From NCBI GenBank assembly GCA_047936785.1, contig CP176394.1: a DNA stretch of 64,000 bases; one strand, written 5' to 3'. The notes beneath the pieces are model-generated. The model did no database searches, was not told where the DNA came from, and saw only the letters and a list, made by a program, of their open reading frames with translations. The stretch is from Acidaminobacterium chupaoyuni. Its GTDB lineage: Bacteria; Bacillota; Clostridia; Oscillospirales; Butyricicoccaceae. Both the position numbers and the translations under genes were made by a program. The first letter of the stretch is position 1. Each line of letters starts with the position of its first letter. Shown here piece by piece: positions 50,327 to 58,810 of the stretch.

Positions 50327-51403
50327 TTAAAGGCCCAGGATCTCTTCGATCGCGGAAGTGATCATCTTCATGTCATCCATGGTCATATCGGCCATGTGAG
50401 AGATGCGGAAGGTTTTTTCCTTCAGATCGCCGTAGCCGTTAGAGAGTTCCATGCCGCGTTCAGCCAGCTTCTTGTTCAGATCGGCAACGCTGATGCCTCT
50501 TGTGTTTTTGATGGTGGTCAGTGTGGGGCTCAGATATCTCTTATCAGAGAAGATTTCGAAATATTTTTCAGCCCATGCGCGGATATACTCGGCCATTTCC
50601 AGATGGCGGGCATAACGCTTTTCCAGACCTTCTGTTTCCAGCATATAGGTCAGCTCTTCATCCAGAGCCCACATATGGGACAGAGAAGGTGTGGAGGGAT
50701 ACTGATATTTGTCGTCTTTCACGACTTTGTCATAGATTTCAACAATATCCAGATACAGGCCGCGGTTGGGAACAGTCTTTGCGCGGTTGTAAGCTTTTTC
50801 GGATACGGAAGCTACGGACATTCCCGGAGGGCAGCCGAGGCACTTCTGTGTGGAAGTAATGCAGAAGTCGATGCCCAGCTCGTCAACAGGAATATAGGTG
50901 CCGCCCATGGAAGAAACGGTATCGACGCAGAAAACAACATCGGGATACTTCTTCACCACTTCAGCGATTTCTTTGATGGGGTTCATGATGCCGACGGAAG
51001 TTTCGTTATGTGTGATCGTCACAACATCATATTTGCCGGTCGCCAGCGCTGCATCCACATCTTTAGGATCGGTTGCATGGCCGTCTTCCGCGCGGAATTT
51101 ATCAGCGGGAACGCCGTTTGCGGTAGCCATCTTATACCATCTGTCGCCGAAAGCGCCGATGGAGAAAACGGCAGCGCGCTTCGCTGTGCAGCATTTGATG
51201 GCGCTTTCCATCAGGCCGGAACCGGAAGTTGTGGAAAGAACGATTGTGTTGTTGGTATAGAACACCTTCTGCAGATTCTGGCAAACGCGCTTGCCCAGTT
51301 CTGTGGCAGCCTTGCCACGGTGGGAGATCATAGGGGTGGACATTTTCGCCAGCACTTCGGGACGAACGTCCACAGGGCCGGGGATAAAGAGCTTCTTGTG
51401 CAT
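50327..51403 (-). CDS. serC: Phosphoserine aminotransferase-type class V aminotransferase
   Basis: 358 residues. LFIPGPVDVRPEVLAKMSTPMISHRG is the class V start, STTSGSGLMESAI binds PLP phosphate, CVDTVSSMGG contains the PLP-pairing Asp, and ITSTQKCLGCPPG holds the catalytic Lys. The sequence belongs to the alanine-glyoxylate/serine-pyruvate-like branch rather than classical SerC; the serA neighbour supports phosphoserine formation. The ATG at 51403 follows AGGAGGA. Confidence 0.87.
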   Translation of the reverse strand: MHKKLFIPGPVDVRPEVLAKMSTPMISHRGKAATELGKRVCQNLQKVFYTNNTIVLSTTSGSGLMESAIKCCTAKRAAVFSIGAFGDRWYKMATANGVPADKFRAEDGHATDPKDVDAALATGKYDVVTITHNETSVGIMNPIKEIAEVVKKYPDVVFCVDTVSSMGGTYIPVDELGIDFCITSTQKCLGCPPGMSVASVSEKAYNRAKTVPNRGLYLDIVEIYDKVVKDDKYQYPSTPSLSHMWALDEELTYMLETEGLEKRYARHLEMAEYIRAWAEKYFEIFSDKRYLSPTLTTIKNTRGISVADLNKKLAERGMELSNGYGDLKEKTFRISHMADMTMDDMKMITSAIEEILGL

Positions 51404-51478
51404 ATTTATTCCTCCTGCATTAAAATAATCTTCAATAAGATCCCGCAAAAGCGGTAATTTTGTAAGAACGCAACAAAA

Positions 51479-51504
51479 AATTGAAGCTTATGAAAACTCC
51501 AATC
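51479..51504 (-). terminator. Attenuator-like hairpin in the ser operon leader
   Basis: On the minus strand GATTGGAG pairs with CTTCAATT (two G-U pairs) around a 10-nt loop and is followed by a run of T residues, 75 nt before the serC ATG. Confidence 0.4.
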
Positions 51505-51529
51505 TCAGGGCAGATTCTTTACTATAGCT

Positions 51530-51558
51530 ATTGTAACATCGTTGACAGTATTAAACAA
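51530..51558 (-). promoter_or_regulatory. Promoter candidate for the ser operon
   Basis: On the minus strand TTGTTT and TACAAT are separated by 17 nt. The -35 is weak; the AT-rich context makes the call tentative. Confidence 0.4.
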
Positions 51559-51915
51559 CATCTATTTCTCATTTTCTACATTTTGAATAAAATTGTTCCC
51601 TCAGCACCCTGTTTTGATTCGAAATTTGCTCATATAGGCTTATTTTCTGAATTTATAACTCATTTTATCCATCCACCCTTTTTTGCATTCAAATTTCGTG
51701 AATTTCATAACAATTTTGAAATTTCGCGTTTATTCTTCCCTTCCGGTTTTTCTGGTTTTGCTAATTCCATTTTGTGTTTTCGGTGATATTTTACAAGCAA
51801 ATTGTACAAATCGATTTTTTCATCTCTTTCAATTTTAACCGCTTTTGGGGCTTTTCTTCCGCCCTTGCCTTTGCTTTGCCTTTATAGTAAAATGAATGCA
51901 AGGAGGCGATGTCAC
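51559..51915. other. AT-rich intergenic region between serC and the cysK-like gene
   Basis: About 350 nt, much poorer in G+C than its neighbours. CGAAATTT (51620-51627) and its complement AAATTTCG (51691-51698, 51719-51726) recur, with GAATTTCA between the last two. Open frames here lack ribosome sites. It probably holds control sites for both divergent transcripts. Confidence 0.45.
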
Positions 51916-52848
51916 ATGGAGATTTTTGATAACATCACCCAGCTTGCCTGTCATACGCCCCTGCTGCGTTTAAACAAGCTCAGCCAGCGCTATGGCTGCA
52001 AAACGCTCCTGCTTGCAAAATTAGAAAGCTGGAACCCTTCCGGCAGCGTGAAAGACCGCTCCGTGCTGTTCATGCTCAAACAGGCCATGCAGGAAGGCAA
52101 ACTTCCGCCCGGCGGCACGGTGATCGATGCGGGCGGCGGCAACGCCGCGGTTTCGCTGGCCATGACCTGCGCCGCGCTGAGCCTGAAGGCCATCATCGTC
52201 GTGCCCGATTCCATCGAAAAAGAATTTCAGGTTTTGCTGCGCACCTATGGCGCAAAGGTGGTCACCGTTCCCGCCAAAGAAGGAATGGCAGGCGCCACGG
52301 CCATGGCGGAAAAACTTTACGCGGAACAGGAAAACGCCTTCATCCCCCATCAGTTCGAAAACGACGCCGCCTGCGAGGCCCATCGTGTAGCGACCGGCCC
52401 CGAAATCTTAGAAGCGCTGCCGCAGGTGGATTATTTTATCGCCGGCGTGGGCACAGGCGCCACTTTAACGGGATGCGGCGAATTTCTGAAAAGCCGCTGC
52501 ATGGATTGCCGTGTGATCGCGGTGGAACCTTATGATTCCCCCGTTCTTTCCGGCGGGTTTCCTTCCCCTCATTCCCTTCGCGGGCTGGGGGCCGGGTTTG
52601 TCCCCGATATTCTCAACACACAGCTGATCGACGAGATCATTCAGGTGAGAACCCCCGATGCCGTTGAACTGGCCGGTGAACTTTGCCGAACAGAAGGGCT
52701 TCTTTGCGGGCTTTCCAGCGGGGCTGCGCTGGCCGCCGCGGTGAGCATCGCAAGCCGCCCCGAAGCGCAGGGCAAAAATCTCGTGGTGATCCTGCCCGAT
52801 GCCGGCGAGCGTTATTTATATGCGGATGCTTCTTCCAACTCGAAATAA
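51916..52848 (+). CDS. Cysteine synthase-like PLP enzyme with an atypical substrate loop
   Basis: 310 residues of the CysK/CysM fold. The PLP lysine is Lys46 in WNPSGSVKDR; GVGTGATLTG is the phosphate loop and LSSGAALAAA the C-terminal Ser motif. The substrate-carboxylate loop, TSGNTG in O-acetylserine sulfhydrylases, reads GGGNAA here (residues 73-78), which is unusual and could alter specificity. AAGGAGG lies upstream of the ATG. It is divergent from the serine operon and leads the dipeptidase gene. Confidence 0.82.
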   Translation: MEIFDNITQLACHTPLLRLNKLSQRYGCKTLLLAKLESWNPSGSVKDRSVLFMLKQAMQEGKLPPGGTVIDAGGGNAAVSLAMTCAALSLKAIIVVPDSIEKEFQVLLRTYGAKVVTVPAKEGMAGATAMAEKLYAEQENAFIPHQFENDAACEAHRVATGPEILEALPQVDYFIAGVGTGATLTGCGEFLKSRCMDCRVIAVEPYDSPVLSGGFPSPHSLRGLGAGFVPDILNTQLIDEIIQVRTPDAVELAGELCRTEGLLCGLSSGAALAAAVSIASRPEAQGKNLVVILPDAGERYLYADASSNSK

Positions 52849-52872
52849 AACAAATGAAAGGTTCTGGAACTT

Positions 52873-53847
52873 ATGGAAATGAAAATCATCGATATGCACT
52901 GCGACACAATGGGCGAACGCATCGCCCGCAGCAACGGCGCCATCGGCCTTGCCAAAAACGACGGACATATCGACATTGAAAAAATGCAGAAAGGCGGCGC
53001 GCTTGCCCAATTCTTCGCCATTTTTATCCCCACCCATAAAGAAGCTGAACAAAGCGGGATCAAAGAGACCCCCTATGAATATTTCAACCTCGTTTATGAT
53101 GCCTATCTGCGCGAAATGAACGCCAATCAGGCGGCCATCGCCCCCGCCCGCAATTATGAAGAATTGATGCGCAACAAAGAAAACGGCAAAATTTCTTCCA
53201 TCCTCACCATTGAAGACGGCGTTCCCGTAGAAGGCAAAATGGAGCGGCTGCATGAGTTTTATGATAAAGGCGTGCGCCTGATCTCTTTCACCTGGAACTA
53301 TGAAAACAGCCTTGGTTTCCCCAATTCGAAAGACCCCGCCAAAATGGCCCTGGGGCTGAAGCCCTTCGGCATCGAAGCTGTTGCCGAAATGAACCGTCTG
53401 GGCATGCTGATCGATGTTTCCCATCTTTCAGACGGCGGCTTTTGGGATGTGGTGAAACACAGTGAAAAACCGTTTGTAGCCTCTCATTCCTGCTGCCGCG
53501 CCCTTTGCGGCCACACCCGCAACCTGACCGATGAAATGCTGAAAGCCCTGGGCGAAAAAGGCGGCTGCGTGGGCATCAACTTCGCTTCCCAGTTCCTCAA
53601 TGAAAACGCGCATTATACCGATATCGATTCTGTGATGCGCCACATGGTGCATATCCGCGATAAAGCGGGCATCGACGCGCTGGGCTGGGGTTCCGATTTT
53701 GACGGCATCTCCAGCGAGCTGGAATTCAAAGATTATGCCGGCATGCCTTTGCTGGTGGAAGCTTTGGGCAAATATTTCACGCCTGCCGAAATCGATAAGA
53801 TCTGCAACGGCAATATGCTGCGCGTGATCCGCGAAACTTTAAAATAA
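52873..53847 (+). CDS. Membrane-dipeptidase family peptidase (M19)
   Basis: 324 residues, renal-dipeptidase type with binuclear zinc. IIDMHCDTMGERI (His-X-Asp), LTIEDGVPVEG (bridging Glu), IDVSHLSDGGF, VASHSCCRALCGHTRN and GWGSDFDGI are the metal and substrate motifs. There is no signal peptide, so it acts in the cytoplasm on dipeptides. It starts 24 nt after the cysK-like gene and is cotranscribed; the ribosome site is weak. A clear terminator follows. Confidence 0.93.
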   Translation: MEMKIIDMHCDTMGERIARSNGAIGLAKNDGHIDIEKMQKGGALAQFFAIFIPTHKEAEQSGIKETPYEYFNLVYDAYLREMNANQAAIAPARNYEELMRNKENGKISSILTIEDGVPVEGKMERLHEFYDKGVRLISFTWNYENSLGFPNSKDPAKMALGLKPFGIEAVAEMNRLGMLIDVSHLSDGGFWDVVKHSEKPFVASHSCCRALCGHTRNLTDEMLKALGEKGGCVGINFASQFLNENAHYTDIDSVMRHMVHIRDKAGIDALGWGSDFDGISSELEFKDYAGMPLLVEALGKYFTPAEIDKICNGNMLRVIRETLK

Positions 53848-53859
53848 TCCGTGATGACG

Positions 53860-53896
53860 GAAGCCGCTTTTCTTTTAAGAAAGGCGGCTTTTTTCT
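53860..53896 (+). terminator. Terminator after the M19 dipeptidase
   Basis: AAGCCGC pairs with GCGGCTT, with an inner TTTTC/GAAAG stem, followed by TTTTC. Confidence 0.85.
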
Positions 53897-53929
53897 TTTT
53901 CATCAAATTTCGCCCGAATAAAATAATTC

Positions 53930-53958
53930 TTGAATTCAAGCTTTCGGTTCGCTATACT
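53930..53958 (+). promoter_or_regulatory. Sigma-A promoter for the EamA transporter
   Basis: TTGAAT and TATACT with a 17-nt spacer, 45 nt upstream of the ATG. Confidence 0.75.
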
Positions 53959-54003
53959 GAATCCATGTTTGTTAAAACCCTAAATCATTTTCGAAAGGAA
54001 CGA

Positions 54004-54969
54004 ATGAGCTTGAATCATAAAAGAACCGCGCTGGCGGCCATCTTCACCTCCAGCGTTTTGTTTGGTTTCAGTTTTCTTTTTTCAAAAATGGCGCTGGAGG
54101 TGGTTTCGCCTTTTGCGATGCTTTCCATGCGTTTTCTCACGGCCTTTCTCTGCATGACGCTTTTGATCCTTTTCCGCGTGGTGCGGCTGCATCTGCAGGG
54201 CCGCAGCTTTTTGCCCCTGCTGTTTCTGGGGCTTCTTCAGCCGATCCTCTATTTCATTTTTGAAAGCTATGGAATCCGTTTGACCAATTCTTCTTTTTCC
54301 GGCGTGATCATCGCCCTTTGCCCCGTTTCGGCCATGCTGCTGGGCAATGTGTTTTTGAAAGAACGCCCCACCTGGAAACAGGCGCTGTTCATGGGGCTTT
54401 CGCTATTGGGCGTCATTCTCATCTCGATGGGCGGCACAGGCGATGGGGCCGTTACCGTTCTGGGGTTTTTGCTGCTGATCGGCGCGGTGCTGGCCGGTTC
54501 CGGCTTTACGCTTCTTTCCCGAAAGTTTTCGCAAAATTTCACGGCTTTTGACCGCACCTATGTGATGTTCGCTCTGGCCACGGTGTTCTTTATCACCGCC
54601 GCCTGGATCGAAAACGGCAGCAACTATCTGCCGATGCTGGTTCGCGCCTGGAAAACCCCATCGTTTGCCCTTTCCATCGCTTATCTTTCGGTGGCTTCTT
54701 CGGTGGTGGCCTTCCTGCTGATCAATTATGCCCTCACCTATCTCAGCGTAACGATCACCTCGTCTTTTACCAACCTCACCACGCTGGTGGCGGTGGCGGC
54801 AGGCGTTCTGATTTTAAAAGAGCCGTTTTCGCTTTCTCAGTTTTTCGCCACTCTGCTGATCGTGGTGGGGGTTTACGGCGTGAATGTCACCGGCGCCGAA
54901 ACCGCCCCCGAAATCAAAACGCCTGCGGAAATGATGGCGGAACAAGAAGAAAGCGACCTTTCAAAATAG
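54004..54969 (+). CDS. EamA/DMT-family transporter
   Basis: 321 residues with ten predicted transmembrane helices in two EamA repeats (first FTSSVLFGFSFLFSKMALEVVSPFAMLSMRF, second beginning LGFLLLIGAVLAGSGFTLLSRKF). These are drug/metabolite exporters, often of amino acids or nucleosides; the substrate is unknown. The ATG at 54004 follows AAAGGA; longer in-frame starts lie upstream of or within the promoter and are rejected. The C-terminal acidic tail is cytoplasmic. Confidence 0.9.
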   Translation: MSLNHKRTALAAIFTSSVLFGFSFLFSKMALEVVSPFAMLSMRFLTAFLCMTLLILFRVVRLHLQGRSFLPLLFLGLLQPILYFIFESYGIRLTNSSFSGVIIALCPVSAMLLGNVFLKERPTWKQALFMGLSLLGVILISMGGTGDGAVTVLGFLLLIGAVLAGSGFTLLSRKFSQNFTAFDRTYVMFALATVFFITAAWIENGSNYLPMLVRAWKTPSFALSIAYLSVASSVVAFLLINYALTYLSVTITSSFTNLTTLVAVAAGVLILKEPFSLSQFFATLLIVVGVYGVNVTGAETAPEIKTPAEMMAEQEESDLSK

Positions 54970-55000
54970 AGGCTTTCCCCTGCCTGCCGGTCGATTTCAT

Positions 55001-55065
55001 GCCCGCCGCTTTCTAAGACAGCAAAGCTTTTTTCGCTGTTTGTTTCAGAAGGCGGCGCTTTTTAC
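55001..55065 (+). terminator. Long terminator after the EamA gene
   Basis: GCCGCTTTCT pairs with AGAAGGCGGC and GACAGC with GCTGTT inside; TTTTT follows. Confidence 0.75.
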
Positions 55066-55246
55066 TTTTCCTGCCGTGCCGCATCGATAGAGCATATCGG
55101 GTCGATCCTGCAAATCCGTTCTGCCGTTTTTTCTTGCTTTTATTTGTGAAAAAACTGTAAATTTCTGCTTTTTTCGCTGTTTTCCAGAATTACTCTGGCA
55201 TTTTTCTTTTGTTTCTTGTATAATATAATACAATGTATTTTTTAGA

Positions 55247-55837
55247 ATGGCGGTGTTTATTATTTCATCCTTTTGGTTAAGCGGCATGGTAGCCTGCTGG
55301 GGCGTGGCGATCGCCGAAGTGATCCACATGGGCTATTTGTTTGTGCGCGGTAACGAAGTGAATGTTATCGGTTTTGGTTTTGAAATTCTTGTTTTCGTGG
55401 TGGCCGGTGCTTATTGCTACACCAAGCGTGCCAAAGAAAAAGAAGAAGCGGAACGCGCGGGCCCTCTTTATACCGAAGAGCAAAAACAGCAGATGAAAAA
55501 AGAAAAAGCAACAAAAAAGCGGGAACCCATCAAGATCTGCAAGCCCGCGGCGCCTTATCTTTATGCGGCGATTTTCTTATATGTTGTTTTTCTTGTTTTG
55601 GCCGTTTTTGTCTTTCTGGCCTTCAGCTGGTGGATCTTGCTTTCGGTCTTCTGCGTGGCCGGCATCAGCGGCTGGTGCGTGTGGAAATATATGAAGGTTA
55701 AAGACCGCATTTATTTTGAAGCGGAAAAAGAGCGGGAATTGCAGCGAAAGAAAAAAGCGGCGCGCGCCGCTGCCCTGCGCCGCCAGCAAGAAAGCGAAAA
55801 ACAGCAGAATAAGAAAACCGATTCTTCAGACAAATAA
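55247..55837 (+). CDS. Membrane protein of unknown function with basic C-terminal tail
   Basis: 196 residues. Two N-terminal hydrophobic helices are followed by a charged cytoplasmic linker (TKRAKEKEEAERA, KKEKATKKREP), two more helices and a Lys/Arg/Glu/Gln-rich tail predicted as coiled coil. I do not recognise a family. A TATAAT lies about 20 nt upstream, so the leader is very short; no good ribosome site precedes the ATG, and the start is uncertain (GTG at 55253 is possible). Confidence 0.65.
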   Translation: MAVFIISSFWLSGMVACWGVAIAEVIHMGYLFVRGNEVNVIGFGFEILVFVVAGAYCYTKRAKEKEEAERAGPLYTEEQKQQMKKEKATKKREPIKICKPAAPYLYAAIFLYVVFLVLAVFVFLAFSWWILLSVFCVAGISGWCVWKYMKVKDRIYFEAEKERELQRKKKAARAAALRRQQESEKQQNKKTDSSDK

Positions 55838-55874
55838 AAAAACGCTTGGAAGGTCTCCCTTCCAAGCGTTTTTT
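55837..55874. terminator. Terminator after the unknown membrane gene
   Basis: AAAACGCTTGGAAGG pairs perfectly with CCTTCCAAGCGTTTT around TCTC, followed by further T residues. Confidence 0.9.
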
Positions 55875-55921
55875 CTGCCTCCGCGCAGCGATGGTGGCAA
55901 ATTTAAATTCTTGCAAACAGC

Positions 55922-55952
55922 AAAAAAGAGTCTGCGAAATTCGCAGACTCTT
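55922..55952 (-). terminator. Terminator of rpsT
   Basis: On the minus strand AAGAGTCTGCGAA pairs with TTCGCAGACTCTT, followed by six T residues, 26 nt past the stop. Confidence 0.88.
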
Positions 55953-55977
55953 CATCTCAATGTTGTGATAAACGGGC

Positions 55978-56238
55978 TTATTTTACAGCAGCATTGACTT
56001 TTTTGGCCATCGCGCTCTTGTTTCTGGCAACAGTATTCTTATGCAGAATACCCTTGGCAACAGCCTTGTCCAGACAGATCACTGTGGCTTTATAAGCTTC
56101 CTGAATGCCGTCGCCGGATTCCACAGCAGCGTTGAACTTCTTCAGCTGTGTCTTCAGAGCAGTTTTCGCTGCACGGTTGTTTTGGCTCTTTGTCTCTGTA
56201 ACCAGCACACGCTTTTTGGCGGATTTGATGTTAGGCAA
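55978..56238 (-). CDS. rpsT: 30S ribosomal protein S20, TTG start
   Basis: 86 residues: PNIKSAKKRVLVTETKSQNNR at the start and KGILHKNTVARNKSAMAKKVN near the end. It binds 16S rRNA. The start is TTG with AAGGAGG upstream and no in-frame ATG fits. E. coli rpsT also starts at UUG, where the weak start matters for autoregulation. It is divergent from gpr. Confidence 0.97.
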   Translation of the reverse strand: MPNIKSAKKRVLVTETKSQNNRAAKTALKTQLKKFNAAVESGDGIQEAYKATVICLDKAVAKGILHKNTVARNKSAMAKKVNAAVK

Positions 56239-56327
56239 AATTACGACCTCCTTACCTCAGATATTCATAGCAGAGATTATTCTACCATCAAACTGCAATA
56301 ATTGCAAGGGTTTCTATTATCTTTTTT

Positions 56328-56356
56328 GGATATTTGTTGGTTTCTCGCAAAAAATA
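56328..56356 (+). promoter_or_regulatory. Possible forespore promoter for gpr
   Basis: GGATA and GCAAAAAATA with a 14-nt spacer match most positions of the sigma-F consensus. Bacillus gpr is read by sigma-F and sigma-G, so such a promoter is expected here, but the -35 has one mismatch and the spacer is short. Confidence 0.4.
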
Positions 56357-56384
56357 AGTAAAAAAGCAAAAGGAACTTTCTACA

Positions 56385-57278
56385 ATGATGACAAAACGAA
56401 CTGATTTGGCCACAGAATCTCGTGAGCTGTTTCACGAACAATACCGCAAAGAACCCGACGGCGTAGATCTGGAACAAACGCAGGAAAACGGCATCGCCCT
56501 CACCCGCATCCATGTTCGAAACGAAACGGGCGCAAAAGCGCTTGATAAGCCCGTTGGCACTTATATCACGGCTGAACTGCGCGAACATTGGGAACGCGAC
56601 GACGGCGACCTCACCGCCGCCGCAGAACTTTTGGGGCATGAACTCGCTTCCCTTTTGCCTGAAAAGCCGGAAAATGTGCTGGTGGTGGGTCTGGGCAACC
56701 GCCATATCACAGCCGATTCTTTAGGCCCCCTTGCCACAGAAAAAGTGATCGTCACGCGCCATTTAAAGCAGCAGATGCCCGAAGCGTTTGAAGGGTTTTC
56801 CAATATTTCCGCCATTTCACCCGGCGTTTTGGGGCTGACGGGCATGGAAACCGGCGAAATCGTTCAGGGCGTGTGTGAAAAAACGCATCCTTCCGCCATC
56901 ATCGCCATCGACGCCCTTGCCTCGCGCAAGGTTTCGCGCCTTTGCCGCACGATCCAGCTGGCCGACACCGGCATCACCCCCGGCAGCGGCATCGCGGGCG
57001 GGCGTTCCGCCTTAGACCGCGAGCATCTTCAGGTTCCCGTGATCGCCATTGGGGTTCCCACCGTGGTGGATGCCTACACGCTGGCGGCCGATCTTTGCGA
57101 GCAATCGGGCACTGTGCTGCACGCCGAAAATTGTCTGCCGGGCGATTGCACCATGGTCGTCACCCCGAAAGATATCGATCTTCTGATGCGCAAAAGCGCC
57201 AAAGTCATCGGCTATGCCATCAATATCGCGCTGCACGGCGGCCTTTCCATCCCCGAAATGGAGGAACTTTTGGCATAA
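56385..57278 (+). CDS. gpr: Germination protease GPR
   Basis: 297 residues, peptidase family A25. It degrades small acid-soluble proteins when spores germinate. The propeptide region (RTDLATESRELFHEQY) precedes VVGLGNRHITADSLGP, the family core, ISPGVLGLTGMETGEIV, IAIDALASRKVSRL and VPTVVDAYTLAADL. It is made as a zymogen in the forespore. The next gene is spoIIP, the usual gpr-spoIIP pair. AAAGGA precedes the start. Confidence 0.95.
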   Translation: MMTKRTDLATESRELFHEQYRKEPDGVDLEQTQENGIALTRIHVRNETGAKALDKPVGTYITAELREHWERDDGDLTAAAELLGHELASLLPEKPENVLVVGLGNRHITADSLGPLATEKVIVTRHLKQQMPEAFEGFSNISAISPGVLGLTGMETGEIVQGVCEKTHPSAIIAIDALASRKVSRLCRTIQLADTGITPGSGIAGGRSALDREHLQVPVIAIGVPTVVDAYTLAADLCEQSGTVLHAENCLPGDCTMVVTPKDIDLLMRKSAKVIGYAINIALHGGLSIPEMEELLA

Positions 57279-57331
57279 ATTCGGCATTTTCCTCATAGAG
57301 TTTAACCAATGCTATCGCGGAGGAATTTACT

Positions 57332-58408
57332 ATGAGGAAAAAAAGGAACCGTAAAAAGCCACCCCTGCTGCGCCGTATGCGGCTGCCGCTTTTTTTGCTG
57401 CTGCTTTCTTGCACGGCGGTGGCCCATTTTTCGCCGAATTTGCCGTCGCTGGGTCATTCTCTCGCTCCCGCGCCTTCCGAGATCCCCATTGCGCCCTATG
57501 ATGCCGCAGCCGAGGATCTTTCAGAGCATGACACGCTTTCTCACGAAGAACTGCCCGCCGGCGCGGAAATTTCAGAAGCCGTTTTGCCCGAAGGCGCCCC
57601 AAAGGCCGCCGCTTCGCCCGCCCTGCCCATTTCCGCCATCACCATTGACGGCACCAGCGGCGGATATGAAGGCGCAGGCACGGTATATATCAAAAACGAT
57701 ACGGATTATGCCGTGGATATCCCGGCCATGCTGCAGCAGAAAACCGCCATCGCTTATTCCGCTTCGGAACCCGCCGTGCTGATCGTTCACACCCACGCCA
57801 CCGAAGCCTATACCCCCGACAGCGCCAATTCTTATGTGACATCCGACACGAACCGCACCACCGACACCAACTATAATGTCGTTCGCGTGGGCACGGAAAT
57901 CGAAAAAATTCTCAATGCCAACGGCATCAAAACGCTTCATGCCGCCGATCTGAACGATTACCCTTCTTACAACGGCGCCTACAGCAGAACGCTCAATGTG
58001 ATTTCGCAATATATGAAAAAATATCCTTCCATCAAATTTGTGATCGATGTTCACCGCGACGCGATGGTGACCGCAAGCGGCAAAAAATATAAGACGGTGG
58101 CCCAGATCAACGGCCGCCAAACGGCGCAGCTGATGCTTGTGGCGGGCACAGACGCCGGCGGGCTGACCCACGATCGCTGGCGCGAAAACCTGGCCTGGAT
58201 GACAAAGCTGCAAAGCGCCATGAACAAAAAATACCCCGGCATCATGCGCCCCATCAACATCCGCGCGGCAAGATTCAACGAACATGTCACCACCGGCAGC
58301 ATTTTGCTGGAGGTGGGCACAAGCGGCAACACGCTGGATGAAGCCATTTATTCCGCCCAGCTGTTCGCCCAAACGCTTTCAGAACAGATCGCGCCCTTAA
58401 AGAAATAG
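57332..58408 (+). CDS. spoIIP: Stage II sporulation protein P
   Basis: 358 residues. SpoIIP is the amidase/endopeptidase of the SpoIID-M-P complex that thins septal peptidoglycan for engulfment. A basic N-terminus and one membrane anchor (LPLFLLLLSCTAVAHF) precede a low-complexity linker and the amidase domain: VLIVHTHATEAYTP (zinc His), FVIDVHRDAM and TGSILLEVGTSGNTLDEA with the catalytic Glu. GGAGGAA precedes the ATG. Confidence 0.95.
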   Translation: MRKKRNRKKPPLLRRMRLPLFLLLLSCTAVAHFSPNLPSLGHSLAPAPSEIPIAPYDAAAEDLSEHDTLSHEELPAGAEISEAVLPEGAPKAAASPALPISAITIDGTSGGYEGAGTVYIKNDTDYAVDIPAMLQQKTAIAYSASEPAVLIVHTHATEAYTPDSANSYVTSDTNRTTDTNYNVVRVGTEIEKILNANGIKTLHAADLNDYPSYNGAYSRTLNVISQYMKKYPSIKFVIDVHRDAMVTASGKKYKTVAQINGRQTAQLMLVAGTDAGGLTHDRWRENLAWMTKLQSAMNKKYPGIMRPINIRAARFNEHVTTGSILLEVGTSGNTLDEAIYSAQLFAQTLSEQIAPLKK

Positions 58409-58418
58409 GGCTTTTGGG

Positions 58419-58447
58419 TTGACAGGCGTTTTTCACCGCGCTATAAT
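58419..58447 (+). promoter_or_regulatory. Sigma-A promoter of the T-box transcript
   Basis: TTGACA and TATAAT, both consensus, with a 17-nt spacer. Confidence 0.9.
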
Positions 58448-58453
58448 AAGCCT

Positions 58454-58743
58454 ATCGTTTATAAAGCAAAACAGCGTTGATTGGGAAAAGTAATGTGGCA
58501 GAAACGCGCAGAGAGCTGTTGGTTGGTGTAAAACAGCCGTTGACCCACCATGAAAATCACCCTTGAGCTGTCCGGTGAAAGAAATTTCGATTAACCGCGA
58601 CCGGTTAACAACCGTTATCCTGTTCCGCATTGAAGGTTGCTTTTTTAAGGAACCGAGATGATCGAGAGGCCGTTTTGTACGGCAAAAAGAGTGGTACCGC
58701 AGAGCATTCAGCTTTGTCTCTTCATTGAGACAAAGCTTTTTTT
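58454..58743 (+). promoter_or_regulatory. T-box leader, probably isoleucine-responsive
   Basis: The leader has the stem I elements of a T-box: AAAAGTA facing GAAAATCA (specifier loop), CAGAGAGCTG and GGTTGGTGTAAAACAGC (distal part), and the T-box sequence AGAGTGGTACCGC at 58688-58700. A terminator (GCTTTGTCTC/GAGACAAAGC, then seven T residues) ends it. The specifier reads ATC (58556-58558), Ile, because a purine follows it; AAT (Asn) one base earlier is the alternative. The UGGU bulge would pair with an A73 discriminator, which fits tRNA-Ile and not tRNA-Asn. Confidence 0.85.
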
Positions 58744-58810
58744 ATTTTTCGGCGGTTTCGCATCAAACGGGTGTTTTGCTGAACATTTCAAAATTTTATG
58801 AGGTGACATC

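Noticed and set aside
51670..51700. AGGGTGG on the minus strand, a possible T-box core upstream of serC
   Set aside because: It is followed by ATGGATA instead of ACCGCG, and no stem I elements or terminator are aligned with it.
51481..51786. 101-codon frame in the AT-rich gap
   Set aside because: No ribosome site, and a composition rich in Phe/Ile/His as expected for random AT-rich DNA.
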